Below the pieces are notes generated by a model. That model was not told the origin of the DNA and searched no databases. It saw nothing but the letters and a program-made list of their open reading frames with translations. Source: Cystobasidiopsis lactophilus (Eukaryota; Basidiomycota; Agaricostilbomycetes; Agaricostilbales; Chionosphaeraceae). Taken from it: a DNA stretch of 64,000 nt. The stretch covers positions 3,359,883 through 3,423,882 of the forward strand of contig BCIO01000002.1 in NCBI GenBank assembly GCA_001599975.1. Direction: 5' to 3'. Shown here in pieces: positions 47,140 to 59,079 of the stretch. The translations under genes were made by a program, and so were the position numbers. Each line of letters begins with the position of its first letter. Within the stretch, counting starts at the first letter, position 1.

Positions 47140-49637
47140 TCATTCCCTATCCGACTCGTCTGTCGTGCCGCCTTGGTCCGAGAAGCTTTCGTCCGTCCCG
47201 CTCGTATCGTCGTCGTCGTAGTCTTCCTCTATCCTCTTGACCTTTTGCCCTCGCATAACGGCCATCTGGCCGGCCAGGCTGTCCTCCTCGGGGTCCGAAA
47301 TATCCTGCGTGCCAACTTGAGCTAACGGGCCGGACAGTTTGAAAACGCAAACTCACATCTTCGTGCCTCTCTCCTCCTCCCTCTCCATTTTCTGGCGGCT
47401 CGACTTTCATCTGGGATTCAGACGTCAGTTATTTGCCCGACTGGGAAAAAAGAGAGCCCAACGCACCCGCATGTCCTTCTTGATATCAGCGCCTACATAG
47501 CAGTCGCTCTTGACGAACAGCTGGAAGGTGTAGAGCCCGGGATTGGGTGGCGCGGGGTGGGACATCCGAAGGGTGCGGGTCTGCGTTGCCCCAATGTCGG
47601 TGAACTTGTTGGGCTGGATGAAGACGCGGTCGAGCTTTTGGTCGCCGACAAACATGTGCCAGCTCGGCGTCCGGTTGGAGGGGAACTGAGGCAGATGCGC
47701 AAAGCTGTTGGGCTCCTCGCCGTCCGAGCCCGGCTCGCGGCGGCCGATGAGCTCGTCCAGGTCTTGCTCTTCGGCATGGACGTGCTCGATCGGCGTTACC
47801 GAACCACTGCCGCCTTGCTCTGGAATGGTGAGCTGGTTCTCGATGATGCCGTTGGGCTGAGGCAGCAAGCGCTTGGGCGGGATGATCTTGACTTTCACGA
47901 TCAGCTGGACAATGGAGCCGGGCGTGACCGAGTCTTCGCCGATGACTGTGGGAAAGCTCTTCAGATGGCCAGCTCTTAAAAGATGAGATAAAAGATTCTG
48001 TCCTCACCTTTGAAAGCAGCATGCTCCAGCACCAACTTTGGCCAGTGCTCGGCCACCTCGACGGCGTGGCTGAATTGCTTAGGGTCCAAGTCCGGCAGCG
48101 CAGCTTTCTGCTCTTGCTCCGACGCGGCTACAAAGGCTTCGATGGTCTTGAGCGAGGTCGACTTGGCCATGGGCAGGGTGACGTTAGGCAGCTGCAGGAT
48201 CGGAGGCAAGGCGGGGTGGACACCTTGGGCCAGGCCTTGGAGGAGCGAGGTTGATGCAAGATAAGCTGAGAGCCAGCTGTGCGACAGGACAAGGTTGGAC
48301 AAGGCGGTGGTAATCTTGTAGGCCTTTGCGACGACCTCTTGCTTGTCTGTCAGAGATCCAGAGCCGTTTAGCTCAATATTAAGAGCGGCAGGTATGAGGA
48401 GCCACTGACCAGCTAGAAGCGCAGTACTGTTGATCGGCACACGCAGCAGGTGGGCATAGATCAAGACGGCCGTCTTTTGGACCACCGTCTTCTTGTACAG
48501 CTCGCCCTCGAGGCGCTCGCCAACCAAGGTCTTGAGCTGCTCCTTGACCTGGTTCTGCAACCGGTCGAACTCGCTGCTCTTGACCGCTTTGGAGGCCCCA
48601 ACATAGTCCTGGAACTCTGTGGCGGCCGAGACGATCTCCACGGCCTTGGCGAAAGCCATGTCCTCCTTCATGTTCATATAGAGCGTGGCGGCCGTCGAGT
48701 TCAGGATGCCGTCCTTGGTGTATTTGCGCGAGCCGAACCACCAGCGGCCGACGAAGAAGGGCAGGGCGACGCCAAAGAGGATGGCGTAGAGGCCGAGCAC
48801 GTAAATGTTGTTCTGGGCGGCGATGAAGGAGGCGGGGATGGCGATGCCCATGCCAAATTCTTGCTTGCCGTCCGGGTGGCCGTAGAGCTCGTAGTTGCGG
48901 CGGATCGTCTCGTCGGTGAGCGCCTTGTAAGCCTTGGTCAAGTCGACAAAGTGGTTGTCAACCTCTTCCTTGGTCTGATTCGGGCCTAAGACCAGCTTGT
49001 CAGGGTGACTGAGCGTAAATCACCCGTTAACAAGTGCAAAATGTGGCAAAATGGAGAGGACACGACGCACAATTTGAGGGTCAGCCGCTTGTAGTGCCGC
49101 TTGATCGCCTTTTCGTCCAGGCTCTGTGGTTAACGTGCAGACCTGAGCTCATTTTCAGAGCTACAGCAAAGCTCAGACCCACGGAGGAGATGCCAAGGAT
49201 GGCGAAGGGGTCATAAATGACGGACTGCAAGTCCAAGTTGGCCGCCTGATATCCCGTCAAAGCCAGACACGCCCAGCCGACAGCTAGAGCAATGTGACTG
49301 TGCGTCAACCAGCGAACAGCCTATGTCAGGACGTTATAAGGCATAGGAGGGCCTGGCCGCGCACCTTTTACTCAAGCCCAAGCCTGATTTGCTGACTTTG
49401 GTGACCGAGGCGTCCTTCGAGTTCCAGCCGGCGCAGGGCACCGGTACGCGTCCAGCTGACCCTCGCGCTGTTCGCAAAGCCCGTGATCAGACCCAAGCAC
49501 GCTCGGTCAAGGGCAGGGGAAGAGGGCGAACCTTTTGCAATGGCATACCACGTCCACGGCACCAAGGCGAGGCAGAGGATTCCCATGATGAAGAACCAGT
49601 ACTGGCCGCTCTCATCGTACGTGTAGCCGGCTGCCAT
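47140..49637 (-). CDS. SEC63: ER translocon subunit Sec63
   Basis: Sec63 recruits BiP/Kar2 to the Sec61 channel for protein import into the ER. ATG 49637 gives YDESGQYWFFIMGILCLALVPWTWY, the first membrane span. Further spans are HIALAVGWACLALTGYQA and NNIYVLGLYAILFGVALPFFVG. Between them lies the lumenal J domain with DPFAILGI, KRHYKRLTLK, the HPD motif (in HPDKLVLGPNQT) and DLTKAYKALTDE. The Sec63/Brl domain follows (AVEIVSAATEFQDYVG, HWPKLVLEHAAF), then an FN3-like part (PGSIVQLIVKVKIIPP, SWHMFVGDQKLDRVFI, PGLYTFQLFVKSDCYVGAD). The acidic tail (EEDYDDDDTSGTDESFSDQ) is the usual Sec62-binding end. The stop is TGA at 47140-47142. Confidence 0.93.
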
Positions 49638-50106
49638 CGTGTGGCTGAGCGAGCGCGAAGGGATTCACCACACTTGGCTGCAGCGGGAAGAAGCCGAGCC
49701 AAGGCCCAAGGGAAAGTCGACTGGCTTGGAGTGGTGCCGCGAGTTGCTGCTTTGTCTTTGTGCTTCTACATGGCCCTGTAGCATTGCTATGAAGTGTTCC
49801 CAGCCGCCCTTGAGCTGACCCAGATTGCCTGCGGCCAACGTGCCACGTCTTCGCCTTCGAGCGACCCTTCTCGCTTTGCGGTTTGCCCGCGCCAGTCGCG
49901 CTGGACTGCGTTATTTGGATGCCCTAATCACTTGGCTTGACTCGTGTGCGCGATTTGATAAGAAGAAAAGAGCATTGCCTTTCGGGGCTCTGCCATTTTG
50001 CCAAATCGAGCAGGACGCGCTTGCAAGCCAAGAGCAGACGGCTCCTCTTTGTGCGCAGGCCCTTCAAGCTTTTTTGATCAATCTGCTTCATGCTCCTTCG
50101 AACACC
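49638..50106. promoter_or_regulatory. divergent promoter, SEC63 / TmpA-like reductase
   Basis: A 469-bp gap. A frame in phase with the reductase is open from 49825 without an ATG before 50107. No repeats seen. Confidence 0.4.
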
Positions 50107-51749
50107 ATGTCGACTGAGGAAAAGCAGCTCGATTTGCCCTCCCCTGGCTCTGAAGTGGCGGCCGAGTACATCCTGCCCTCGCTGCCGTATAGCTCGAAGG
50201 ACGGCTCTCCTGCCGAAGAGGTGCAAGACATCGAAAAGAAAGATGAAGTGGCTGTGGTTGAAGAACAAGGGACCAAGTGGGAGCTGCCGCCTCCCAGAGG
50301 CTCTGAGCGCTCTCGCAAGTTTTGGGAATTCTTCGACGTGTATCGCATCATCTTTAGCGTCGTTTTCATCGCCAACTCGGTGAGTATCTTTCTTGGTCGA
50401 AATTCACAAGAGCTCAGAAGCGCGCCACCAGATTGTCCTCATCACGGTGACCGCCATCCCTCGAGGTTTCCCCAGTCCGGCAGCTTTGGCCGACGCGACC
50501 TCTGCCAACTTGCTGTGCTGTATCCTGTTCCGCCAAGAGAACTTTGTCAACCTGGTCTACGAAGTGCTCTGCTCAGCGCCACACTCTCTCCCCCTCACCA
50601 TTCGCAGAAAGCTCGCCAACGCCTTCCACTATGGCGGCTTTCATTCTGGATGCGGCGTCGCTGCCGTTGTGTGGCACATTCTATACACGGTCGCCGCCAC
50701 CATCCGGCTCCAGCAGCACAAGTCGGCCTTGACGATCGCGAACGTCGCCAGTTCCTATTTCTTGATCCTCTTCTTCTTGGCCATCATCACGCAAGCGCAC
50801 CCCAAAGTCAGAAGGTTGCACCACGATCGCTTCGAAGCCGTCCATCGATTGGCAGGCTGGGCGGCCTTCGTCTTCTTCTGGATCCACGCCATCTTGGCCG
50901 CCGCCTCCCAGGCCAACATCGAGCATGTGACGCTCAGCTCTTACGTCGTTCGCATCCCCAGCTTCTACTTTCTCCTCATCACCACCGTCTGCTCTGTCCT
51001 CTCTTGGTCTCGCCTCCGAAAGGTCGCGGTCCACCAAGAAGTTCTGTCTGATCATGCCACCCGCTTGCACTTCAAATACCGCTCCAGTAAGCTTCTGTGC
51101 GCCACGAAAACAATCCGATCGGAGGCTGATTATCATCGGACCCACAGTGAAACCTTTCTACGGCATCAAAATTTCCACCAAGCCCGCGCTGGAGTGGCAC
51201 GCCTTTGCCACCATCCCTGACCCGGATGGCTTCTCGGTGGTAGTCTCCAACGCCGGCGATTGGACAAAAGAAGCCATCGCCCACCCTCCCACGCACGTCT
51301 GGGTCCGCGGCGCACCGCTTCACGGCCTGCTCTACACCTCCACCCTGTTCAAGAGGATTGTCGTGGTGGCGACCGGCTCTGGTTTAGGCCCATGTTTGAG
51401 CTTGATGCACGCCAAGAGAACGCCTTTTCAGCTCATTTGGTCCACCCCCAGCCCTCTGAAGACTTACGGCCAGAACATTCTCGACACAGTGCATGAGGCT
51501 GATCCGAATGCGATCATTTGGGACACTCGAGCAAAAGGTCGACCCGACTTGATGGCGCTCGTCTACAACTCTGTCAAGGAGACGAACGCAGAGGCGGTCT
51601 TCATCAGTGAGTTTGCGCGTCCTACTTTCGAAGGTCGTCCCAGTGCCCAATGTCTTCCTTTAGTCTCCAACCCAAAAGTCACCGCACTTATTGTCCAAGG
51701 GTGCAAGTCGCGGGGCATCTTTGCTGCAGGTGCAATCTTCGACAGTTGA
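50107..51749 (+). CDS. TmpA-like membrane flavo-reductase
   Basis: A ferric-reductase-like membrane oxidoreductase. The chosen start MSTEEKQLDLPSPGSE precedes an acidic cytosolic stretch and then KFWEFFDVYRIIFSVVFIANS. Membrane helices include GCGVAAVVWHILYTVAATI, ASSYFLILFFLAIITQAHPKV, HRLAGWAAFVFFWIHAILAA and FYFLLITTVCSVLSW. His residues in VVWHIL, RLHHDRF and FWIHAI are candidates for haem contact. The C-terminal half has EWHAFATIPD, VVVATGSGLGPCLSL (nucleotide binding) and IVQGCKSRGIFAAGAIFDS. This lineup matches Aspergillus TmpA, a membrane protein influencing conidiation, and relatives of adenylate-forming reductases. Four exons. The substrate is unknown. Confidence 0.75.
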
Positions 51750-51854
51750 TAGAAGGGTCTGGAGCATGTGCTGAAGCCTTTGATGCAATGCCATACGCCA
51801 GAGTTCATATAGATATTAGTTCTAATTCCTTTTCGTTTGCTTGCCTTGAGCCCT

Positions 51855-54266
51855 CTAGTCTTCACCCAGAGCCTCTTTGACCTGCTGGCGGATCTCGCGC
51901 TGTAGGGCGATGCTCTTGTGGAACACGCTGTACTTGACGTCGAGCAGCTTGCGCTCCTTTTCGGACGCCTTTGGCGATACAGTCTTTCCGGGCTTGGACA
52001 TGTTGACCTGCGCAAGCTGTCAGCCGCCTTCACAATCCAAAGAACAAAAGGCTCACCATGATGGACCAAAGGCGATCTTTCATGCCATGACTCCTCTCTT
52101 CAGCCACATCTTGAGTCTCGATCAGACCTTGCTTCTGCTCTTCGGCAGCGGCGGCGCCCAGCATAGCGGCACCGAGCACGACCGATGAGGTGATGGAGTG
52201 AGGCAGCTGGACGGGCATGCCACACACATCGGCGATGAGCTGCATGAGGATGGGGTTCTTTGCCAAGCCGCCTGTGGAAAGATCGTCTGAACTAGCCCTG
52301 CGGACCTCTAGGGGCCGGGATCCACGCACCAGACATGAAAATGCTCTTAATCTGGTGGCCACTGTCGTTCATGCTGTCCACAATATGGCGGGTTTGAAGC
52401 CTGCGAATCCCAAGTCAGCAACCACTTTTGCGTGTTCGTGCAAAAGAAGAGCTTACGCAATGGCCTCGCAAGTAGCGAGGTACTTGAGTGCCAAGTCACC
52501 GACGGTCTTGTCAAGCGCCAGGCCGATGAGCACGCCACGCAATGAAGGGTCAGCGATTGGGCTTCGGTTGCCGTGTAGATCGGGATAAAGGAACAAATTG
52601 CGGGTGAGGTAGCTCAAGAAAGGCGCCTTTTGCTCCTTCATCAGCTCGGCCAGCAGGTTGCCCAAGACGACAAAGTGGTGCGTCTTTTGCTCGGCCGCCA
52701 TCTCCTTGAGCTTGCCAAAGGCCGGGTGAGTCTCGACCATGAAGTCCAGCAACTGCCCAGTGGAGGATTGGCCGCCCTCATTCATCCAGACTGCTCATAA
52801 AGTCAGCCGATGCGCGCCACTAATGTAGAGAAACTCACAGCCTGGGTACACCGCATTCTTGTACGGTCCCTGTGATGCGACGTTGCATATAAGCTGACAA
52901 TTCTCGTATAGGAGGATGCAACCCACCCAGACGCCAGGCACGAAGACAGAGTCGGGCGACTGGACAATGTGGCAGGTGGACGTGCCAGCAATGGCGGCCA
53001 AGCGATACCGACTTTCAATGAGGTCTGGATCCTTGTCGCCTTCCATGGGAGCCGCCACCGTGCCGATCCAGCCGGCGTAAGCGTCAATCACGCCTGATCC
53101 CACCGCGGTGCCCTCGCATAAGCCCAGCTCTTCAGCTGCCTTGGCCGATAAGCCCTTGCCAACAGGCTGGCCGGCAGTCAGGATCAAGCCGTTCTTCCCT
53201 GGCTGACCTCCCAGCTGCTCGTACTCGGTCTTGACCAATGACTCCAGGCCAATCTTGGTTAAGAACTCCTCATTCCAGCCCTTGCTGCCCTTGACTCCTG
53301 GAGCAACGTAGCTGCACTTGCATCCCAAAGAGCAGTTGCTGCGAGCCAGGTTGCCGGTGGCGAGATAGGTCAGATAGTCAGGCAGGTCAAAGAACATGCA
53401 GTCTTTGAAAAGAGCCTCAGGCATGTTCTTCTTCAGCCAGAGGATCTAGTTGCTGTTGCGTTAGCTCTGAAAGCTCCAAAGGGGATATTGGGGCAAACCT
53501 TGGGCATCTCCATTTCCAATGACATCTGTGGATTGGCCCTTAACGAGACCTAAGACTGGAACGAGAGGCAAGGACAACGCACAATGCCTCCGACATAATC
53601 CAAAACCATCGAACCCGTGTTGTTGATGGTCTTGGCCTCTTGGGAAGCCCGGTGATCAGCCCAGAGAATGATGTTGAAGCAGTCGGCATCATTAGCGCCC
53701 TTGCTGCTCCAAGTGTCTGGCGAAACGGCTTGAGGAATACCTTTAGAGGTGGCGACTGAGAGGGAACAGGTAGCGTCAAAGCCAATGCCTGTCGTTGTGC
53801 TGTGTTAGCTGGCAGCGCTCATTGGACGCAGGCGGCAGGCGCAGTTTATCAGCTTGCCTTTGACGCGGGCCTTGTCCACCTTGGCCTCTTTTAAAACATC
53901 TTTGCAAGCTTTAGCAATGCTGCCCCAGACTGAGGTGGCGTTGCGTCAGCTGCGAGGACTGGAATGCACGTCAATGCGGAGTTGAGCTCACTCTCGCCGG
54001 CGCTTTGCTCGAAGATGTCTGCGTTCTTGTCGTCCCGCCTAGTGGTGATAGCATAGGTACTCTCAGCAAGAACTGAGCACGCCGCACATCAGTCCATAGC
54101 CTCTCAAGCGGGCCAATGCAATGCGAGGAGACGTACTGCTGCCAGTCGAATCGATCAAGGCCGCTCGGGCAGACTGCGCCTCTCTATTGAGCACTGGATA
54201 TCACTCCGCAGGTCTCAAGCTTACGCCTGTACCAACGTCAACGCCAACGAAGCAATCCGAGCTCAT
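51855..54266 (-). CDS. FGGY-family carbohydrate kinase (D-ribulokinase type)
   Basis: ATP-dependent sugar kinase. FVGVDVGTGAQSARAALID is the phosphate-1 motif. The FGGY_N domain continues with STYAITTRRDDKNADIFEQSAGE, IGFDATCSLSV, LWADHRASQEA, GGIVSLEMEMPKILWLKKN and FFDLPDYLTYLATG. The second half has GSGVIDAYAGWIGTVAAP, AIAGTSTCHIVQSPDSVFVPGVW, NEGGQSSTGQLLDFMVETHPAF, FLYPDLHGNRSPIADPSLRGVLIGL, and IKSIFMSGGLAKNPILMQLIAD with AMLGAAAA. This is the FGGY/YDR109C branch acting on D-ribulose or related sugars. About ten exons. ATG 54266 was chosen; the frame is open upstream. The stop is TAG at 51855-51857. Confidence 0.88.
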
Positions 54267-54650
54267 TGTTGTGCGACTCCAAGTTTTCTTGCCGGCGATG
54301 ACGCGCACCGCACTAATTTCCAGAGCAGCCAGTCTTGGTTGCTGCATGGCCTCCAGAGGCAAAGGTTGCAAGAAGGAGCGACAATTCGACAATATGTACA
54401 TTTTTAATTGAAGAAGGGCCCCCCAACGAGAGGCCACAGTCAAGAACAAGCACCTTTTACAGAGAATACAAAGCCCGGTTGTAGACTCCGTTTGAGAAAC
54501 AAGCAAACAAAAGACAGACAGCAATGAAAGGGAACAGAGGTGATCTAAACGGAGGTGTTGAAAGACAAAAGCCGATGGTGGCGAGACAACACAAAATGGA
54601 AGGGCGATGGTCGTAGCGCGTCTTCGTTCTACTGATAACGGGTGGCGGTA
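54267..54650. promoter_or_regulatory. FGGY kinase upstream region and 3' flank of the bHLH gene
   Basis: A 384-bp gap. An open frame continues upstream of the kinase ATG (for example MQQPRLAALEISAVRVIAGKK), so the start could be earlier. Otherwise nothing was recognised. Confidence 0.4.
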
Positions 54651-56399
54651 TTACATCGTCATCTGGCGAGGAGTAGCTGTGTGCTGACTCCATACAGGCG
54701 AAACAGAATGCCGTTGCTGCTCCTCGGGGCTAAGGAGGCCTGGCTGCTGGGGTTGCTGTTGTGGATCTTGCATATGGTGCTGCATTTGGACTGGTGGTTG
54801 CGGTGCGGTCAGGGGAACTTGGGCGTAGCCCGGGGCGGGGCTGTAGGCGAGCGCGTGTGGGGACTGCATTCTTTGGATCATCGACTCCAGTTCGAAGATC
54901 CGCTGCCGGTCCATTGCTGCGCTCTGTGCAGACGAAGACCTCAGACACCACAAAAACTGCATAGAAATGGACACGACGCACCGATTCTAAATGCCGAATG
55001 TGCTCGACGGCCGAGGTGAGCGTCTCCCACTTTGACGCCTTCATGCCCCGTTCCACTGGCAGGACCTCCCGGAGCTCGTCGAACAAATCTTTCATCTCCT
55101 TTCTACGCTTGCGCTCGGCCATCTTGTGCGACACCCGCATCTCTGGGCTGCGCGAGTACGGCGTGTCTCGGTTCTTAGAGTTGGCATTGGCCGGCGTTGG
55201 AATGCTGTTGCCGTCCGCGTCCTCACCCTCGCCGTCCGAGTTGGGCGACTCTTGCTTCTGGGTGCCGTCCGAGGGCACTTCTGAGGGCGGGTGGACGAAG
55301 ACTTTGTGGGCGGAATCCGAAGCGACCTCCAAGGTCTGCGTTGAGCTCACAGCGCCAGAGGACGGGCTCTGGGCGGTATCGTAGGCTGGGGCTGCGATAA
55401 CGTGCAGATCGGCGGCAGAGAGGCCAGAGGAAACGGCGTTGGTGGAGGAAGGGGCTGGAAAACCATAGCCAGCAAGATGCTCGCTGATCGGCGGCACCCT
55501 GGCGGAGATGGGGCTTGGATACGTGGAGGGCGGTTGGCTGGGTAAGTGGGCGGGCGAGTAGGCGAACGGGGAGGCTGAGTGAGGCATCTGCGGCGGGGTG
55601 TAGCCGTAGGCGGCTGCCGCTTCTGCAGACGAGGCGTAGCTCGAGTAGCCGCTGCTGGACTGTGAGCTCCTTCGGTAATCTGACGCATTGGAGGCTGACG
55701 AGTCTCTTCGCTGAGCACCATTCAGGTTGAGCGCCCCGAAGCGCGCGCCGCCGTCCGAGAAGGCAGAAGAGCGGCGTTTGGCCCACTGCATGTTGTAGGC
55801 GGCCGTACTTGGGTGTGCCAGCGGCGTCACCGCCTCGTCGCCGTCCTGCCCTTGCCCGTGCTCATCCGCCTTGCGCTTGCCCAAATGACTGGCCGACGCT
55901 GGGAAGCCGTACGAGTCTGGCGACGCATACGGGTCCGCCTGCGCTGCTAACAGATCATACGACGCCCGCCGCTCCAGCGCTTCATGCTGCTGCCTGCTGA
56001 GGTCTCCACTGAGGTCGGACGAGACCCGGCGAAAGCCGTAGGGCGACTGCCCCAGCGAGGACGCCGAGCTGGGGCGGCCCACTGAATCCGGGAAAGATGC
56101 CGTCGTCGCAGAGCTGGTCGCAGAGGCGTGGCCGGCGTGCAGGTTGGGGTCTGTGATAGAGCCTCTACGCCCAGAGTTGTATTGCTAAAGGACCGGCAGG
56201 CGAATCAGCATAAATTTTGGGCAGGGCGAGCGATGACAGCAGGCAGGGTGGGCTGGCCTGACTGATCGGAGTGCTCAGATTGGGCACTCACATTCGAACC
56301 CAAAAACGAGGACAGGTCGAGGGGAGGCAAGTTAGCAGCCGCAGAGCTGGCTGGTAACATTGGCGAGTCACTGCTCGACGTCGAGGTGGAAGCCAGCAT
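54651..56399 (-). CDS. bHLH transcription factor
   Basis: Three exons or more. ATG 56399 opens [20 protein letters not shown]. About 300 residues of Ser/Tyr/Pro-rich, probably disordered sequence follow ([31 protein letters not shown]). The bHLH is [27 protein letters not shown], then [22 protein letters not shown]. Basic-region residues H, E, R and R are present as in E-box (CANNTG) binders. An intron after HIRHLES (GTGCGT to GCACAG) leads to [20 protein letters not shown], extending the second helix. The C-terminus is Gln/Pro-rich ([16 protein letters not shown]). The type resembles SREBP-independent fungal bHLH activators; targets are unknown. Confidence 0.82.
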
Positions 56400-56872
56400 G
56401 AAGAGAAGTCGCTCTAATCGTCGGGATTATTGCCTTTTGAAGTCCGGCTGCCTGCTGGCGAGGGCTCTGGCAGGGCGTTGCTTGTTTACTTTTGGATCTA
56501 TCTCGTGCGCCAGCTGTAACACTACTACTGCCACGGGGCTTTTGGGCAGAGTCTAAAAACGCAGCACGAGGATCGACCGCCGGGATGGGTTCGTGCCGAA
56601 GTGGTCTGTGGATGATGCAAGATGTGGTCTAGAAATGGCAAGTGCAGCTACAAGGCTCTTGGTGAGCCAGTATGAAGTGGTCTATGAGTGAAAAGCAGAA
56701 ATAAAATGCCCGTGGAATGGAAAACAAGTACACCGGCTCTTCCCGTCTGTGTGTGGCAAGCTGATGAATGATGAAAATGCTGATGAGTATGATGAAGATG
56801 AAAGGAGTCCATGAAGGCGTGAAAGTGCTATATGTTTTAACAGGAAAGTGCTTTTGGTGTGAAGATGATGAT
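56400..56872. other. bHLH upstream region and 3' flank of the Ser-rich gene
   Basis: A 473-bp gap. It includes a GATGAA-rich low-complexity run near 56765-56815. No gene was recognised. Confidence 0.4.
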
Positions 56873-58177
56873 CTAGCGCCGGGACTGGCGAGAGAAGGGA
56901 GATTTTCTGGAGGCCGCGCCGAATGACGAGGAGCCGCCGAAGGAGGAGGACGATGAGGTGGACCCAAAGGAGTAGGTCGGGTAGTTCGGATCCAGGCCAG
57001 GCAGGAGCGAGTTGGAGACCGCTTGTTGGCCTCGATCGGTGATCACGTCCTGGAAGCCGCGCTCGAGCTGAGAAATGCGGCTCTCGAGAGGCGGCAAGAG
57101 GTCCATCTGAGAAGCGAACACCTTGGGCGGGTTTTCAGGTGGCGCGAAGGGGCTGGGGCCGGAATAAGGTAGGGGCGGCAGCGAAGCGGGCGGGTAGTAG
57201 GGCTGGCTCAAGAGGCTGTGTTTGGCCAAGGTCGGTCAGTTGAGGCCTGGATGCGAAAGGCAGAGATAGAACGCACTATTCATTGGGATTGGGCATTGGA
57301 GTGTCCTTGGGCACCTTCTTGGACAGCGAGGAGGAGGAAGTCGAATGCGACATTTTCGGCTTTGGGGGCTTGGGCGAGGAGGAGCCGAAGAAGCTTTTCG
57401 AGGTGCTGCCGCTGTACTCAGAAGCCGAGTAGACAGAAGGCGTGGGCGGGTGCTGGACCGAGTACGAGGGGATGGCAGCTGATGAGGACGGCGAACCGAA
57501 GGCGTCCGACAGGCTGCCGGAGAACGACTTCTTGCGCTGGCGAGAGGATGACGAGGAGCTGTCGCCCAAGAAGGAGGTCTGAGCCAAGGCAAAAGGGCTG
57601 CTGTAGACGGAGGAGTAGACGCTGCTGCTCGCCGAGGGCAAAGGGGAGATGCCAGGGCTGGAGAGGTAGGCGGATTCGAAGCTGGCCGGAGATAACGACA
57701 TGCGGCGGGCCGAGTCGTAGATGGAAGAAGAGTCTGAGCCCGAGCTGAGGTAGTCGTCCATGAAGGCACACGGGTCCGACACCAAGGGCGGGTCCAAGCT
57801 GAACATGGTGGGCCCTTGGCTGAAGCTGAACGAGTTGCGGCGGTAGGCAGACATGGTGCTCTCGTCTGCGATTAAGTTTGTTGTGTAAGTGATAAGCCAA
57901 AAGTCAGGGGCAAGTTATGAAACGCACAGGTCAGATCTGATAGTGATTCCGCAGCGGAGCGAGGCGGCAGGTCGATGGCAGGGAGCAGCAGCGGGCTTGG
58001 GTAGCCTTCGTAGGGTATTTGCTGCTTTGAAGCTTGCGGGCAACAGGAACAGTAGTCGCTTGGACGAGGACAAGAGATGTCCAGCGCTTTTTGAAGTCCG
58101 AGAGGCGAAGCCGCTTCGCTGGCAGTGTGTAGCCTCAAACCGCTCGAGAGTTTCACCGTTGAGTCAGAGTGATTCAT
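56873..58177 (-). CDS. Ser-rich protein of unknown function
   Basis: Three exons. ATG 58177 opens MNHSDSTVKLSSGLRLHTAS and this exon splices (GTGCGT to ATCGCAG) in frame to YESTMSAYRRNSFSF, so the inner ATG at 57854 is probably not the start. The body is Ser/Tyr/Pro-rich with phosphorylation-like contexts (RRMSLSPASFE, RQRKKSFSGSL, PPTPSVYSASEYS, KPPKPKMSHS). The last exon has LPPLESRISQLERGFQDVITDRGQQAV, a short coiled coil, and ends ASRKSPFSRQSRR. The C-terminal exon is joined by GTGCGT to AAACACAG. No domain is known to me; a regulatory phosphoprotein is a fair guess. Confidence 0.6.
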
Positions 58178-59079
58178 TGCTTCGACGGGAGGGCGCCTCA
58201 GATGTAAACAGAAGAAAGCAGCACACTCCCAAGTCAGTCTTCGAGCGAGGCGCCAACGCCCCCTTCGAAGGCGGGGGGCGGTGCGGAAGATGCACGGATC
58301 TTCACTGACTCATTGGTTGCGGCAGTGAGGTTCGGCATCAACTCTGATGCGATAGAAGGGAAGCATGGCCGGAGAAGCAAGCAGGGGAGCTAAGGAGAGC
58401 AAGGGAGAAGCACAAAGTTCGAGGGCAAGTTTAGGGCTGGCTTCCGCGCTGAGATTTCTAGCCACACTTGAGGTTTACATCGCCTCGCCTCTCGATGTCA
58501 TCGATTACATGTCCAAGCCGCGCCAAGAAGCTAACCAAAGAGGGAGAGAGAAGCCGGTGCCATCCCAAACCCAGCGATGGTCCTATCGTTCTGATCCTCG
58601 GAGACGATCCACAGCCCTGCTTTTGCCGCGGTTGGCCATAGCCCCAGATGAATGATAGGACAGGGAGCTGTTGATTGTCGCTGAGACTGGATGTCAATCT
58701 GGCAGAGGGAGGATCGAAAACCAACCTTCAGATCTGGACTGAGATTGACTTATCACGCTGACAAAGGGGGCAGGGCAAAAGTGATAAGCGCGTAAGGGGG
58801 CGTTGATGATCTATCTCGATGTTCAGAAGTTAGCGAAGGGCACGTTTCAGCGTGAGGAAGTGGTTACCAACCTTTGTTGAGGCTCGCCCCGCCGGTTGTC
58901 GACGCGACATCCAAGATCCCAAGGCGGGTCGCATCCGAGGTGCTGTTGGAAATTCTCTTCAAGTATCTCCCCAGAAGCAGAAAAAGCAACGAGCAACCAA
59001 CCTGCTGCGCCCTGAGACTTGACCTAAGCCTCCGGTGGTTCAATGGCAGCAACCATATCTCGTAGCCTTTAGCCGACAT
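58178..59079. other. intergenic region with a weak F-box-like fragment
   Basis: A 902-bp gap upstream of the Ser-rich gene and downstream of MED10. On the + strand at about 58930-59040 a frame reads VASEVLLEILFKYLP followed by CCALRLDLSLRWF, reminiscent of an F-box core. There is no clear start, no further domain and a stop soon after, so a relic or chance is likely. Confidence 0.3.

Noticed and set aside
47486-48022. Other-frame ORFs across SEC63
   Set aside because: His/Arg/Ala-rich shadows of the SEC63 coding sequence in shifted frames.
57854-57854. Start of the Ser-rich gene at the inner ATG
   Set aside because: An upstream exon from ATG 58177 splices in frame through good donor and acceptor sites, so the inner ATG is probably internal.
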